Source: Bemisia tabaci (Eukaryota; Arthropoda; Insecta; Hemiptera; Aleyrodidae). From it: a stretch of DNA of 64,000 nt. A model generated the notes under the pieces. It was not told the DNA's origin, ran no database searches, and was given only the letters and a program-made list of their open reading frames with translations. The translations under genes and the position numbers were made by a program. Shown here piece by piece: positions 34,620 through 44,206 of the stretch. The number at the start of each line of letters is the position of its first letter. Within the stretch, counting starts at the first letter, position 1. The stretch covers positions 76,979,345 to 77,043,344 of the forward strand of contig NC_092794.1 in assembly GCF_918797505.1 (NCBI RefSeq). Reading direction: 5' to 3'.

Positions 34620-35420
34620 GGCCACCACCTTAGATTTTCGAATCTTGGAAATTTGACTGAAATTCGAGTTCCTCATTCAAAAATACCCGCGGGTACCAAG
34701 TTTCGCGTAAATCGATTGATTAGGCGCTGTAATAGCATTATAGGCCATGTCCGCCATATTGGATTTTCGAATTTTGAAAATTCGACTAAAAATTCAAGTT
34801 TCCCATTGAAAAATACCGCCGGGTACCAAGGTTGACTTTAATCGACTGATTAGGTGCTGAGATAGCATTTTAGGCAACGTCCGCCATCTTGGATTTTCGA
34901 ATTTTGAAAATTCGACTAAAAATTCGAGTTTCCCATAGAAAAATACCGCCGGTTACCAAGTTTCACCTTAATCGACTGATTAGGTGCTGAGATAGCATTT
35001 TAGGCAACGTCCGCCATCTTGGATTTTCGAATTTTGAAAATTCGACTAAAAATTCGAGTTTCCCATTCAAAAATACCTTCGGGTACCAAGTTTCGCGTAA
35101 ATCGATTGATTAGGCGCTGAGATAGCATTTTAGGCCATGTCCGCCATCTTGGATTTTCGAATTTTCAAAATTCGACTAAAAATTCGAGTTCCCCATTGAA
35201 AAATACCCTCGGATACTAAGTTTCACTTAAATCGGTCGAAAAGTGCGCCTACAGGGCTTAAACAAACAAGCCTCAGCTGATTAGGCGCTGAGATAGAATT
35301 TTAGGCAATGTCCGCCATCTTGGATTTTTGAATTTTCAAAATTCGACTAAAATTCGAGTTCCCCATTGAAAAATACCCCCCCAGTACCAAGTTTCACTTA
35401 AATCGGTAGGAAAGAGCGCC
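34620..35420. repeat. 130-bp module array, left arm of foldback B
   Basis: The phrase CCGCCATCTTGGATTTTCGA recurs at about 34751, 34881, 35011, 35141 and 35310, a period of 130 bp apart from the last step. Each module also has TACCAAGTTTC and AGATAGCATTTTAGGC. The mirror array is at about 37200-37930. Confidence 0.8.
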
Positions 35421-37086
35421 TACAGGGCTTCAATAAGCAAGTCTCATTGTCAGTTGTAAAAGTTTTCCACTCTGTCCCACTAAACTGGGACATGGGACAG
35501 GATGGAACGGGAAAGGACGGAATAAGCTGTTTTTTAAGCTTATCTCTAACAGTAAAGACAATTTTTGGTGTTTTTTTTCACGGAATATTTAGTAGCACAT
35601 CCTAGAGGATCGGAACAAGAGAAAATTTTCCCTAACGCACACTTCGAAAGTATTTTAAGAGCTTATATTAGTGTGTGTGTGTGTGTGGGTGTGTATGCTT
35701 GACGGCCTGTTAGTTATCTTGTATAGCATTTTGTTTGGCGTCGTCAATGGCGTTAATCTTGCACAAAAATTTGCGAATTTCAGAATTTTTGCCATCTACG
35801 ACGTGTGAACTATTCAATCAAAACAAAAAAAGTCGTTTTTGGAAAAACCTCAACGTTATGGCAATCATTTAGAGCTTATTACATCGTTGCCATGTCTCTC
35901 CTGACTGTTGCTGACTGTTGCTCGGGACAATGATTCTAGCAAGTGAAAAAGTTATTGATGGAGCAAAAAAGAAATTGACATATTTTTTTTCTCAGATTCA
36001 AAAGCATTACCTATCATCTCCGATAAAGTTTTCTTAAATAATCACTCTAGTTTATGCTGCAACATCGATTTAAAGTCAAGAACCAGGCACGGGGGACACG
36101 CAAATATGGAACAAATGTAGGCAATTTGCACATTCAAAGTGCTCCAAAATTTTTATTTCAGTCCAAATGAAGTGGAAAATAGCATGTAATAGTCAACAAT
36201 AGTGTGGAAAATGAGAAAAAAATTTGATCTGCCCATGTTTCTCAGATTATGACGAGTAAAACACCTGGGGACACCAGATTAGACGCTTATTTCAACTCAC
36301 CCACCTGGGTGAAATCAAATAAGCGTCTAATCTGGTGTCCCTAGGTGTTTTACTCGTCATAATCTGAGAAACATGGGCAGATCAAATTTTTTTCTCATTT
36401 TCCACACTATTGTTGACTATTACTTGCTAAATCCCACTTTATTTGGACTGAAATAAAAATTTTGGAGCACTTTGAATGTGCAAATTGCCTACATTTGTCC
36501 CATATTTGCGTGTCCCCCGTGCCTGGTTCTTGACTTTAAATCGATGTTGCAGCATAACTAGAGTGATTATTTAAAAAAACTTTATCGGAGATGATAGGTA
36601 ATGCTTTTGAATCTGAGAAAAAAAATATGTCAATTTCTTTTTTGCTCCATCAATAACTTTTTCACTTGCTAGAATCATTGTCCCGAGCAACAGTCAGCAA
36701 CTGTCAGGAGAGACATGGCAAAGATATAATAAGCTCTGAATGATTGCCGTAACGTTGAGGTTTTTCCAAAAACGACTTTTTTTGTTTTGATTGAATAGTT
36801 CACACGTCGTATATGGCAAAAATTCTGAAATTCGCAAATTTTTGTGCAAGATTAACGCCATTAACGACGCCAAACAAAATGCTATACAAGATAACTAACA
36901 GGCCGTCAAGCATACACACCCACACACACACACACTAATATAAGCTCTTAAAATACTTTCGAAGTGTGCGTTAGGGAAAATTTTCTCTTGTTCCGATCCT
37001 CTAGGATGTGCTACTAAATATTCCGTGAAAAAAACACCAAAATTATCTTTATTGTTAGAGGTAAGCGTAAAAAACTGCGTATTCCA

Positions 37087-37160
37087 TCCTGTCCCGTTAC
37101 ATCCTGTCCCGTTACATCCTGTCCCGTTCCATCCTGTCCCATATGTTTCCATCCTGTCCC
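37087..37160. repeat. Minisatellite (CATCCTGTCCCGTTA)n in the right arm of foldback B
   Basis: Four to five copies of a 15-16 bp CATCCTGTCCCGTT unit. The corresponding place in the left arm (about 35485-35520) has only about two, so this is a post-duplication expansion. Confidence 0.75.
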
Positions 37161-38870
37161 AGTGTCCTAGTTTAATGGGACAGACTGGAAAACTGTTATA
37201 ACTGAGACTTGCTTGTTTAAGCCCTGTCGGCGCTCTTTTCGACCGATTTAAGTGAAACTTAGTATCCGAGGGTATTTTTCAATGGGGAACTCGAATTTTT
37301 AGTCGAATTTTGAAAATTCGAAAATCCAAGATAGCGGACATGACCTAAAATGCTATCGCAGCGCCTTATCAACTGAGACTTGTTTGTTTAAGCCCTGTCG
37401 GCGCTCTTTTCGACCGAATTAAGTGAAACTTGGGACACGGAGGTATTTTTCAATGGGGAACTCGAACTTTCGACTTTTAGTCGAATTTTCAAAATTCAAA
37501 AATCCAAGATGGCGGACATGGCCTAAAATGCTATCTCAGCGCCTAATCAATCGATTTACGCGAAACTTGGTATTCAGGGGTATTTTTGAATGGGAAACTC
37601 GAATTTTTAGTCGAATTTTCAAAATTCGAAAGGCCAAGATGGCGGACGTGGCCTAAAATGCTATCTCAGCACCTAATCAGTCGATTAAAGTGAAACTTGG
37701 TACCCGGGGGTACTTTTCAATAGGGAACTTGAATTTCTAGTCGAATTTTCAAAATTCGAAAATCCGAGATGGCGGACATGGCCTAAAATGCTATCTCAGA
37801 GCCTTATCAATCGATTTACGCGTTACTTGGTATCCGCGGGTATTTTTGAATAGGGAACTCGAATTTTAGTCAAATTTCCGAGTTTCGAAAATCTAAGATG
37901 GTGGCCGTGGCTTAAAACACTATCTCGGTGACTAATTAATTGATTTTAATGAAACTGGACCGGAAAACCTTGGTATTAGGAAAAGAAAGGAAATTTTAAT
38001 AGGGGTGCAATAGGGTTTCTTATGTATCTTAGGCTACGAAATCGAAATATCTCTGGGTTTTTTCCATCGTGCACAGTTTTTCCCGGAAAATTGACTCTTC
38101 TGGAAAAGCTAGATTTTTAAGGAAAATTCCGATTCCTCCGGAAAAATTCCGAACTTTCCCAGGATACATCGCACTGATACAATGGAGGTAAATGGAGGTG
38201 TTCTTCAGGATCAGCGCCGAAAATCTACTCCGAAACCATTGGCAAATCTTCGGAAAATAAAATAAAATGAAATAAAAAAAAAAAAAAAAGTTGAACGGTG
38301 TAATTGTTATGTTAATGTAAGTCCTCAAACTTTTCCTGGCTTTATCACCACTTCAGCGGGTACACGCCCACTGGAAGTTTTAAAATTCGGCGTTTTTGAT
38401 CCATTTTGTATTGCAATATTCCAAGAAATAAAAGCTTCTTCTCGTGTGAAACGAAAACAGTGCGCATTTTGATAAACAGACGGAACTGTCTAAAAGACAA
38501 GCAGAATAAGCTCCAGATATCTTTCATGACGGATGAATTTTTTCTTAATTTTTTTGGTTCTGCAAGATATGAAAGGGTTACATGTTTTCAATTATGCTTT
38601 AATTTAGTGCTTGACGATGCTTTTGTGACAATTTTTAATTAAAAGTATTACATGTCACCTCTGAGATGAAAATTTAGGAAATCAGGCAAAATTACGGCAC
38701 ATTTTGGGAAGTGATACACTTGACGGTGGAAATTCGGGTTTAAGCCCAACTATTAAGCTCGACGAGCTATATTTCCTAAGTCTACATCTAATGATAGTCA
38801 AAATAAAGTTTGGTTTGCCCAAAAATTCAGAAACAAATTTTGGGAGGAAAAAGAACCTGGAATTTGACCC

Positions 38871-39104
38871 TTATTTGAATTGACCCAGGTACTTGGAGTA
38901 CAGGTACGGAGCGGAGCAAATAAGCGCCAGTAAACTCAAGATGAATAGAAGAACGTCCGTCAAGGTAGAGGGTGCGCATTTGATTTCCGGATAGACCGGG
39001 CATATTGTGATGTTTGCTTCGGATGAGTTCTCCACAGCCACTGTGGAATTCACTCCAACAACGGCTACGATGATGAAAGTGATGAGAATTATTTTATCGA
39101 TCAT
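38871..39104 (-). CDS. Small secreted or membrane protein, 3' end replaced by foldback B
   Basis: 77 codons from an ATG with A at -3. Residues 4-18 are strongly hydrophobic, giving a likely signal peptide or anchor. Three N-glycosylation sequons follow (NST 19, NSS 26, NIT 31), then Cys35 and Cys43. A second hydrophobic segment lies at about 49-68 (VLLFILSLLALICSA). The last four codons and the stop lie in the end of foldback B, so the true C-terminus was displaced. On the other side of the foldback the same frame stays open for about 36 codons. I recognise no family. It is transcribed away from the polymerase remnant at 44630 and may belong to the same virus-like element; it could instead be an exon of a host gene. 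Confidence 0.5.
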   Translation of the reverse strand: MIDKIILITFIIVAVVGVNSTVAVENSSEANITICPVYPEIKCAPSTLTDVLLFILSLLALICSAPYLYSKYLGQFK

Positions 39105-39230
39105 GATTTCTTCCTTGCGATACTGAGAAGAGAATGCATACTACTCATACGAAATCCTTACTATCGATCCAACTGTTGTGACTCGCGTCCAGACCCGTAC
39201 TCACTACTCGAGTAGCAGCAATTCGGTTTG

Positions 39231-39238
39231 TATATAAA
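39231..39238 (-). promoter_or_regulatory. Possible TATA box upstream of the small membrane protein
   Basis: TTTTATATACAAA on the minus strand lies about 130 bp upstream of the ATG at 39104. No initiator at the expected distance is convincing, so this is only suggestive. Confidence 0.25.
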
Positions 39239-39526
39239 ACGAAATGAGATTTTTGGTGCTCAAACTTGTTAGAGCCCACTTACAAAAACCACTCATAAAA
39301 CACCGATAAAACGCGGGTTTGCAACGCAATTCATATTTGAGAATTTTCAGAATCGCTTCTAACGTACGCACGCACTCGTAGTCACACACGTGGCTGCGCC
39401 TGCTGTGATGAATGGGGTCCACTCGTAAATATAATGACTCAACAAGTTGGTTGTTGAGACTTTTGTCCATCTCAATTGGTATTTCATACAAACTCATGAA
39501 CGAACAATCTTCAAAACTCAAAAACC

Positions 39527-39767
39527 TAATTGAGGAGCTTTCCGGAAAAAGGGCACATGACAAAAAATTGCGTTTGAGAGAAATGCATTTGAAGTTTTGG
39601 TCATTACTTCATGGTCTTTGAAAGTGACTTTAGTTCAAAATCGGGAATCCAAAATGCGATGAAAGGTACCATCAGTGGCCAGAAATTAATGATGGAATTT
39701 TACAATGCATTTCTCTCAAACGCTATTTTTTGCTATGTGCCCTTTTTCCGGAAAGCTCCTCAATTGC
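39527..39767. repeat. Inverted repeat, arms about 60 bp, loop about 118 bp
   Basis: AATTGAGGAGCTTTCCGGAA at the left mirrors TTCCGGAAAGCTCCTCAATT at the right. The pairing runs on through AAAGGGCACAT and GCGTTTGAGAGAAATGCA. Probably a small MITE. The minus-strand frame 39204-39563 enters the arm, which weakens it as a gene. Confidence 0.65.
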
Positions 39768-39830
39768 ACATTCGGATAATGGAAGGGCAGACATTTTATT
39801 TTAGGTAATGTACAGGTCAGCGTATGCTAC

Positions 39831-40033
39831 TACTTTGATCTAAATTACAACTACACAGTTTGTCCGAGTGTAACCGAATCTGGTGGTTAAGAAATACTAC
39901 TATATTTACTTTGATCTAAATTACGACAACACAATTTGTCCGAGTGTAACCAAATCTGGTGATTAAGAAATAGTACTATATTTACTTTGATCTAAATTAT
40001 GACTACACAGTTTGTCCGAGTGTAACCGAGTTT

Positions 40034-40035
<2 letters not shown>
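39831..40035. repeat. 76-bp tandem repeat array, left part
   Basis: Three copies begin TACTTTGATCTAAATTA at 39831, 39907 and 39983. They share ACACARTTTGTCCGAGTGTAA and an AAGAAATACTACTATATT linker. The array breaks off at GAGTTTGG, where the LINE tail begins, and resumes on the far side of two insertions at about 44090. Confidence 0.8.

Positions 40036-40123
<88 letters not shown>
40036..40123. repeat. (AT)n microsatellite, 3' tail of the RTE-like LINE
   Basis: About 88 bp of pure AT alternation directly adjoining the 3' end of the minus-strand LINE. RTE-type LINEs usually end in short microsatellites rather than poly-A, so this is best read as an expanded tail. The Tyr-Ile frame across it is meaningless. 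Confidence 0.85.
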
Positions 40124-40125
<2 letters not shown>

Positions 40126-40263
40126 CGCCACAAAGCTCGGTCTTCCCACAGGTCATCAGGGAGTTGAAAATCTCTCATCTCATTTAACACCTCCTCCGGG
40201 AGGAACCCAATCAAGCATCTTTTTTGGCAGCCTCTCTTCCGTCATCCTACTGACATGACCATA

Positions 40264-41685
40264 CTAAACAAGTTGTTTGGTCATGACGTCGAACACGATG
40301 TCATTTTCGACTTCCATTATCTGACGCACTCTATCATTACGGACCCGATCTCGCCTAGAAATTCCTGCTGACCTTCTCCAGAAATCCATCTCCGTTGCTC
40401 TTAGCATATCCTGCGTCCGTTTCTTCAGCTGCCAAACTTCACATCCATATGTTAATATACTTTTAACTATAGCGTTGTATATCCTCCTCTTGTTATCTTT
40501 GGAAATCCGCTGATCCCAGAGGATTCCATTTAACATCGCTATAGCCTTCCTTGCTAAGGTGTTCCTTTCCCTGATCGCTTGATCCGTCCTTCCATCCTGG
40601 GTCAACCGCACTCCCAAGTACTTATAGTGCTCGCAGCCTTTGATATGCTGCCCATTCTCCAACTCAATGCTTTGCTGATCACCTCCAAAAGTCATCTTCT
40701 CAGATTTGGATATGCTGACTTCCAGACCCCACTTCCGATACTCTTCTACTAACTTGCGCATCATGTATTCCGCGTCATCTTGATCTTGAGCAACCACCGC
40801 CTGGTCATCAGCAAAGCACAGAGTGAACAGAGTTTCAAGATCACCCAAGGGGACACCCATACCAGAACATTTCTTTTTCCATTCTTTAAGCACGCACTCG
40901 AGATAAATTTTAAATAATGTTGGCGACAAACAGCATCCCTGTTTTAAACCCTTAGTAACATAAAATCCCGCTGACAACCCCCCATGGCACTTAACTTTGG
41001 TAAAACTCCCTTTATGAAATCGCTTAACAGCGTCAATCAACCCCCCGTTAAAATTCGATTTTTCCAAGGCCTCCCAAAGTTTCACCAACGGCACACTGTC
41101 ATACGCCTTCTGGAGATCCACAAAAATTAAATGCAGTTCCTGAGCTACAGCCATTTTCTTCTCAATGACCTGGACAATAACAAAGAGATGATCTATCATA
41201 GACCTGCCAGCTCTAAAACCAGCGTGCTCCTCTGCTTCGTGATCCTGCCATTCGTCCTCGATCTTCGCTTTCAGTATCTTCCCGTACACTTTGCTTATTG
41301 TCCCGGTCCCTGAGAGCCCCCGGTAGTTGTTACAGTCGTCCTTCCTTCCCTTCTTTTTGTAGATGGCCTTGATCCAAGACTCCTTCGACTCCCTTGGTAC
41401 CTCGTCACCCCTGACGCATTGTTGCATCAGTTTTCTGAGGCACTCAAAGAGCTTGGCAGTCCCGCACTTGACCAACTCGACAGGAATCCCACCAGGACCC
41501 GGTGCTTTGTCATTAATTAGTTCTTTAACCGCTTTAATTATGTCACAAGTGTGGATCTCCAAGTTGTTCATTCTTCCGTTGTCCGTGCTGTTGTCTCGAA
41601 ACTCTGGGCGCCTTTCCGTCAAAAGATCTTTAAAATGATCCTCCAGTTTTTTAAGTGATACCGGAGAAACGATGTCGCGCTTCAT
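40264..41685 (-). pseudogene. LINE reverse transcriptase (RTE/CFDP2-like)
   Basis: 473 codons from the first ATG; the frame is in fact open from 41991. Reverse transcriptase motifs in order are: GPGGIPVEL (62-71), the fingers region NNYRGLSGTGTISKVYGKIL (119-138), GFRAGRSMIDHL (156-167), motif A FVDLQKAYDSV (188-198), motif B GLKQGCCLSP (246-255), catalytic FADD (291-294), then YLGVRLTQDGRTDQAIRER (355-373) and a thumb with LTYGCEVWQLKKRTQ (411-425). All catalytic aspartates are present. In life it would copy element RNA at a nicked target. The TAG that ends the frame at residue 474 precedes a still-readable C-terminus ([17 protein letters not shown]), so the last 45 or so residues are cut off. 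The upstream TGA and the lost 5' end make it non-functional. Confidence 0.8.
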
Positions 41686-41991
41686 GTCTCTGCGTAAACC
41701 TTTAATTAACTTCCAGCTCTCAGCACTTTTTCTCCCCCCTAGGTAGGTGTTAATTCTAGAACAGTTGCTTTCCCAAGCTTCATTCTTTTTCCGTGTTATG
41801 AGGCTCCTAACTTTAGACTGAGCTTTCCTGTAAGCAACATTATCTTCAGTATTTTTAGACGACAGAAATATAAGATGTTTTTGCCTTTTAAGATTTATCT
41901 CGTCTTCAATTTCTTCATCCCACCAGTAAGGATGCTGGGATTTTTTACTGGTTTTGTGAACACCTAGGGCTTCTTTCGCTGCAGAGTGGAT

Positions 41992-42390
41992 TCAATCTTT
42001 GATGAATTGATACTGCTCTTCCGTGGTACCCGAGAGTCCATCCCCCAACTTCTCATCTAAGCGTTTCCGATACAGAGCCTTGACACTAGGGTGCTCCAAA
42101 CTTTCGATGTTATACCATACTTCATGATTTTGCGTTCCCTGACTCTGCTGTTGCTCAGGCATTGGCTCTTTATCTTTAATCCCTTTAACGGGAAACGCTA
42201 TATCTGCTCGGAGGAAATGATGATCACTGCCGCAAGAGAGTCCCTTGCACACTCTAACTTGCTGCAATTTCAACTTAAAAGTGTGCTTCACAATCACATA
42301 ATCGATTATGGATTTCAATCCTCGCGTTGGCTGGACCCAGGTATACGTATGGATGTCTTTGTGTTGAAAAAAGCCATTCAAAATTTTCAT
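41992..42390 (-). pseudogene. LINE APE endonuclease, C-terminal part
   Basis: The 132-codon frame has the terminal part of an exonuclease-endonuclease-phosphatase fold: TYTWVQPTRGLKSIIDYV (the SxIDY region) and CGSDHHFLRADI (the SDH catalytic region). It is in the same frame as the reverse transcriptase, separated by a single TGA. The N-terminal catalytic residues are lost by 5' truncation, as is usual for LINE copies. Confidence 0.75.
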
Positions 42391-42423
42391 CTCAGTTTGA
42401 GAACAAAAAATACTATACTACTA

Positions 42424-42643
42424 TTACGCACAGATCGTGTAATTGCCAAGTTCATGAATTGGGCAGATTTTTGCTCATTTCATGAAATGGGCAATGTTGT
42501 TGCCCAAATTGTGAAAGGCACCAAAATTGCCCATTTCATGAATTGGGGCGGGAAAAAATCGCCCAATTCACGCATTGGGCAAATAATGAAAAAAACGCTC
42601 ACACTCAATTTGTGTAATTGCCCAATTCGTGAACTGGGGCATG
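42424..42643 (+). repeat. Left TIR of the Ginger/KRBA2-like transposon
   Basis: 220 bp with repeated near-palindromes: AATTCATGAACTGGGC types, CCCATTTCATGAAATGGGC and CCCAATTCACGCATTGGGC. The frame through it is not a gene. Confidence 0.85.
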
Positions 42644-43037
42644 TGCCAATTCGTGAACGTGGCAACTACTGAATATTGGTTAAAAGGTACGAGAAAGGAC
42701 AACAGTGCAGTAGCCCGGTTATCAAGATTCTATCACTTATCGAGGTGCGGCACATAGATAACTTTACTGGAGGTGATCTCTTGTTTACTTTCTGTTAAAG
42801 AATGTTTTGTTTTGAATAGCCAGTGAACAGCTAGCCGTCGCGTCGCGTGAAACGTCTTAGTGCGCCGTGGCCGCCGTGCCAATTTTAACTTATTCGTTTT
42901 TAAACCTTTTTAGTGTTTTAGTGTTTTAATACGTTTTAACAGTTTTTAAACCGAGTTTTTTTAACATTCGAAAATTTATAATTCTACGTCAGTGGTGTTT
43001 TTAGTTAAGTGCTTGTTCCATCCATTTTTCAATAAAC

Positions 43038-43799
43038 ATGAGTTCATTATCCGAGGTCATTCAAAATACCGCGGCCCTATGGACGGACGATTATGAGGAA
43101 GAGGTGCTACTAACTTTAAAGGACACTCGGACTGGTCTGAAAAGAAACCGTAATTTTTATCATATTCATGACAAATTTCAACTGCAAGAAATGTTTGGTG
43201 TTGAAAAAGCTGTACGAAAATGCGATGGTCAAGTAATGGTGACGAAATCTGCCGTAAGGGATATAATTAATAATGTTCACTCCTCCATAAATCACAAGGT
43301 TGAAAAGAAAACCCACCTGAAGCTTGCTGCAGTAACGCTTCGTCAAAAAGCGAGCGAAAGTTTAAAAACGCAGGCACAGAAAATGCTGACACGTGCGGAA
43401 AAGAAGTTAGCCAGAGTCAAAGTCGGGGATTGCGTTACCGTCCCCGTCTCCGAATTTGACCGAGGTCGCGGCGATCCAGCCAATATTATTGGGATCGTGA
43501 TGAAGGAGGAGAATGGCTTGTTCCAGATCAGTAGTAAATGTGGAGTTATTTCTACACGATTAGCGCGAAATGCTTTTGAAGTTGTGAAATATAAAGGTCT
43601 GAAGGTGGAGGATGTGCCGCAAGATTGTTTCAGTGTTCGGGAATTGGTGCGGAAAATGTCCGTCGGAGGTGGACAGGGGTACCAGCGGTGCTCCTGCAAA
43701 AAATCTATGTGTCGCACCTTACAGTGCCGTTGCTTCAAGAAAAAAGTGCAGTGCAATTCCGCTTGCCACCCGCAAAGGACCTGCGCCAATAACAATTAG
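43038..43799 (+). CDS. Transposase-derived protein lacking a DDE core (Ginger/KRBA2-like ends)
   Basis: 253 codons, intact, with a good insect start context (AAACATGAG). Residues about 35-90 (FYHIHDKFQLQEMFGVEKAV and following) resemble the N-terminal segment of Ginger/KRBA2-type integrases. Residues 101-135 are a basic helix. Residues 128-165 (VKVGDCVTVPVSEFDRGRGD, then PANIIGIVMKEENGLFQI) match the chromo/SH3-like C-terminal segment of that family. Residues 218-249 form a cysteine cluster (CSC, CRTLQCRC, QCNSACH, C249), probably zinc-binding. The integrase catalytic region normally between the N- and C-terminal segments is absent and the join is in frame. It therefore cannot cut DNA alone. 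It may bind the TIRs and act as a repressor or co-factor. Family assignment is from memory of motif style. Confidence 0.65.
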   Translation: MSSLSEVIQNTAALWTDDYEEEVLLTLKDTRTGLKRNRNFYHIHDKFQLQEMFGVEKAVRKCDGQVMVTKSAVRDIINNVHSSINHKVEKKTHLKLAAVTLRQKASESLKTQAQKMLTRAEKKLARVKVGDCVTVPVSEFDRGRGDPANIIGIVMKEENGLFQISSKCGVISTRLARNAFEVVKYKGLKVEDVPQDCFSVRELVRKMSVGGGQGYQRCSCKKSMCRTLQCRCFKKKVQCNSACHPQRTCANNN

Positions 43800-43866
43800 G
43801 TGAGTTACATTAGCATGATATCATTTCCTACTTTCTACTTTTTTCAATACTTACTTTCAATATTTT

Positions 43867-44086
43867 CATGCCCCAGTTCACGAATTGGGCAATTACACAA
43901 ATTGAGTGTGAGCGTTTTTTCATTATTTGCCCAATGCGTGAATTGGGCGATTTTTTCCCGCCCTAATTCATGAAATGGGCAATTTTGGTGCCATTTCACA
44001 ATTTGGGCAACAACATTGCCCATTTCATGAAATGAGCAAAAATCTGCCCAATTCATGAACTGGGCAATTACACGATCTGTGCGTAA
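43867..44086 (-). repeat. Right TIR of the Ginger/KRBA2-like transposon
   Basis: Reverse complement of 42424-42643 with a handful of differences, ending GTGCGTAA. It includes the same run of CCCAATTC-type palindromes. Confidence 0.85.
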
Positions 44087-44206
44087 CACTACTACTATAT
44101 TTACTCTGAGGTAAATTATGACTTTACAGTTTCTTTTCGCTCGGTATGAAAACTGTAGATTTGTCTCCGAGCGAAAGTTCGTCGGTCTCGGTTTTGATGA
44201 CATTAG

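Larger units (their letters stand above)
33641..38886. mobile_element. Giant palindromic foldback element B, arms about 2.6 kb
   Basis: A 5.2-kb inverted repeat with its symmetry centre near 36304: ACCCA-CC-TGGGT, so almost no spacer. Outer ends read GGGTGAATTCAAATAAGGG and, in complement, GGGTCAATTCAAATAAGGG. The flanking AGGT at 33637-33640 and 38887-38890 may be a 4-bp target duplication. Each arm carries, from outside in, a T or A run, an array of about 130-bp modules, a (GT)n tract and unique-looking text. It has no transposase frame. It interrupts the minus-strand membrane-protein gene that starts at 39104. All open frames inside mirror each other and are not genes. Confidence 0.8.
40124..42396 (-). 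mobile_element. RTE/CFDP2-like non-LTR retrotransposon, 5'-truncated
   Basis: On the minus strand one frame runs from the end of an APE-type endonuclease (SIIDYVIVKHTF, GSDHHFLRADI) through a linker to a complete reverse transcriptase. Only two in-frame stops occur (TGA at 41992-41994, TAG at 40264-40266) before the terminal frameshift near 40195. The 5' part of the endonuclease is missing at about 42396. The element lies inside the 76-bp array: AGTTTG is present on both flanks (40029-40034 and 42394-42399), a possible short target duplication. A fragment of the same family is at 63525-63893. The clade is inferred from motif style, not from a tree. Confidence 0.75.
42415..44095. mobile_element. 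TIR DNA transposon with Ginger/KRBA2-like coding remnant
   Basis: Terminal inverted repeats of at least 220 bp (42424-42643 and 43867-44086) are almost identical and begin TTACGCACAGATCGTG. Just outside, the possible 5-bp duplication ACTAT cannot be placed exactly because the target is itself repetitive (ACTACTACTAT). The TIRs contain several copies of a CCCAATTCATGAATTGGG-type palindrome. The 1.2-kb interior holds one intact 253-codon gene. The element sits in the 76-bp array and is adjacent to, but separate from, the RTE-like LINE. The high TIR identity suggests recent movement. Confidence 0.8.

Noticed and set aside
39204..39563. 119-codon minus-strand frame next to the small membrane protein
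   Set aside because: It runs into the inverted repeat at 39527-39767 and shows no domain. It may be a remnant of the same element, but I cannot support it.
39963..40214. Protein with a long Tyr-Ile repeat
   Set aside because: It is the frameshifted C-terminus of the RTE-like LINE read into its (AT)n tail.
42091..42672. 193-codon plus-strand frame
   Set aside because: It crosses from the antisense of the LINE endonuclease into the left TIR, so it is a chimera of two unrelated elements.
43343..43795. 150-codon minus-strand frame
   Set aside because: Antisense shadow of the transposase-derived gene at 43038-43799.
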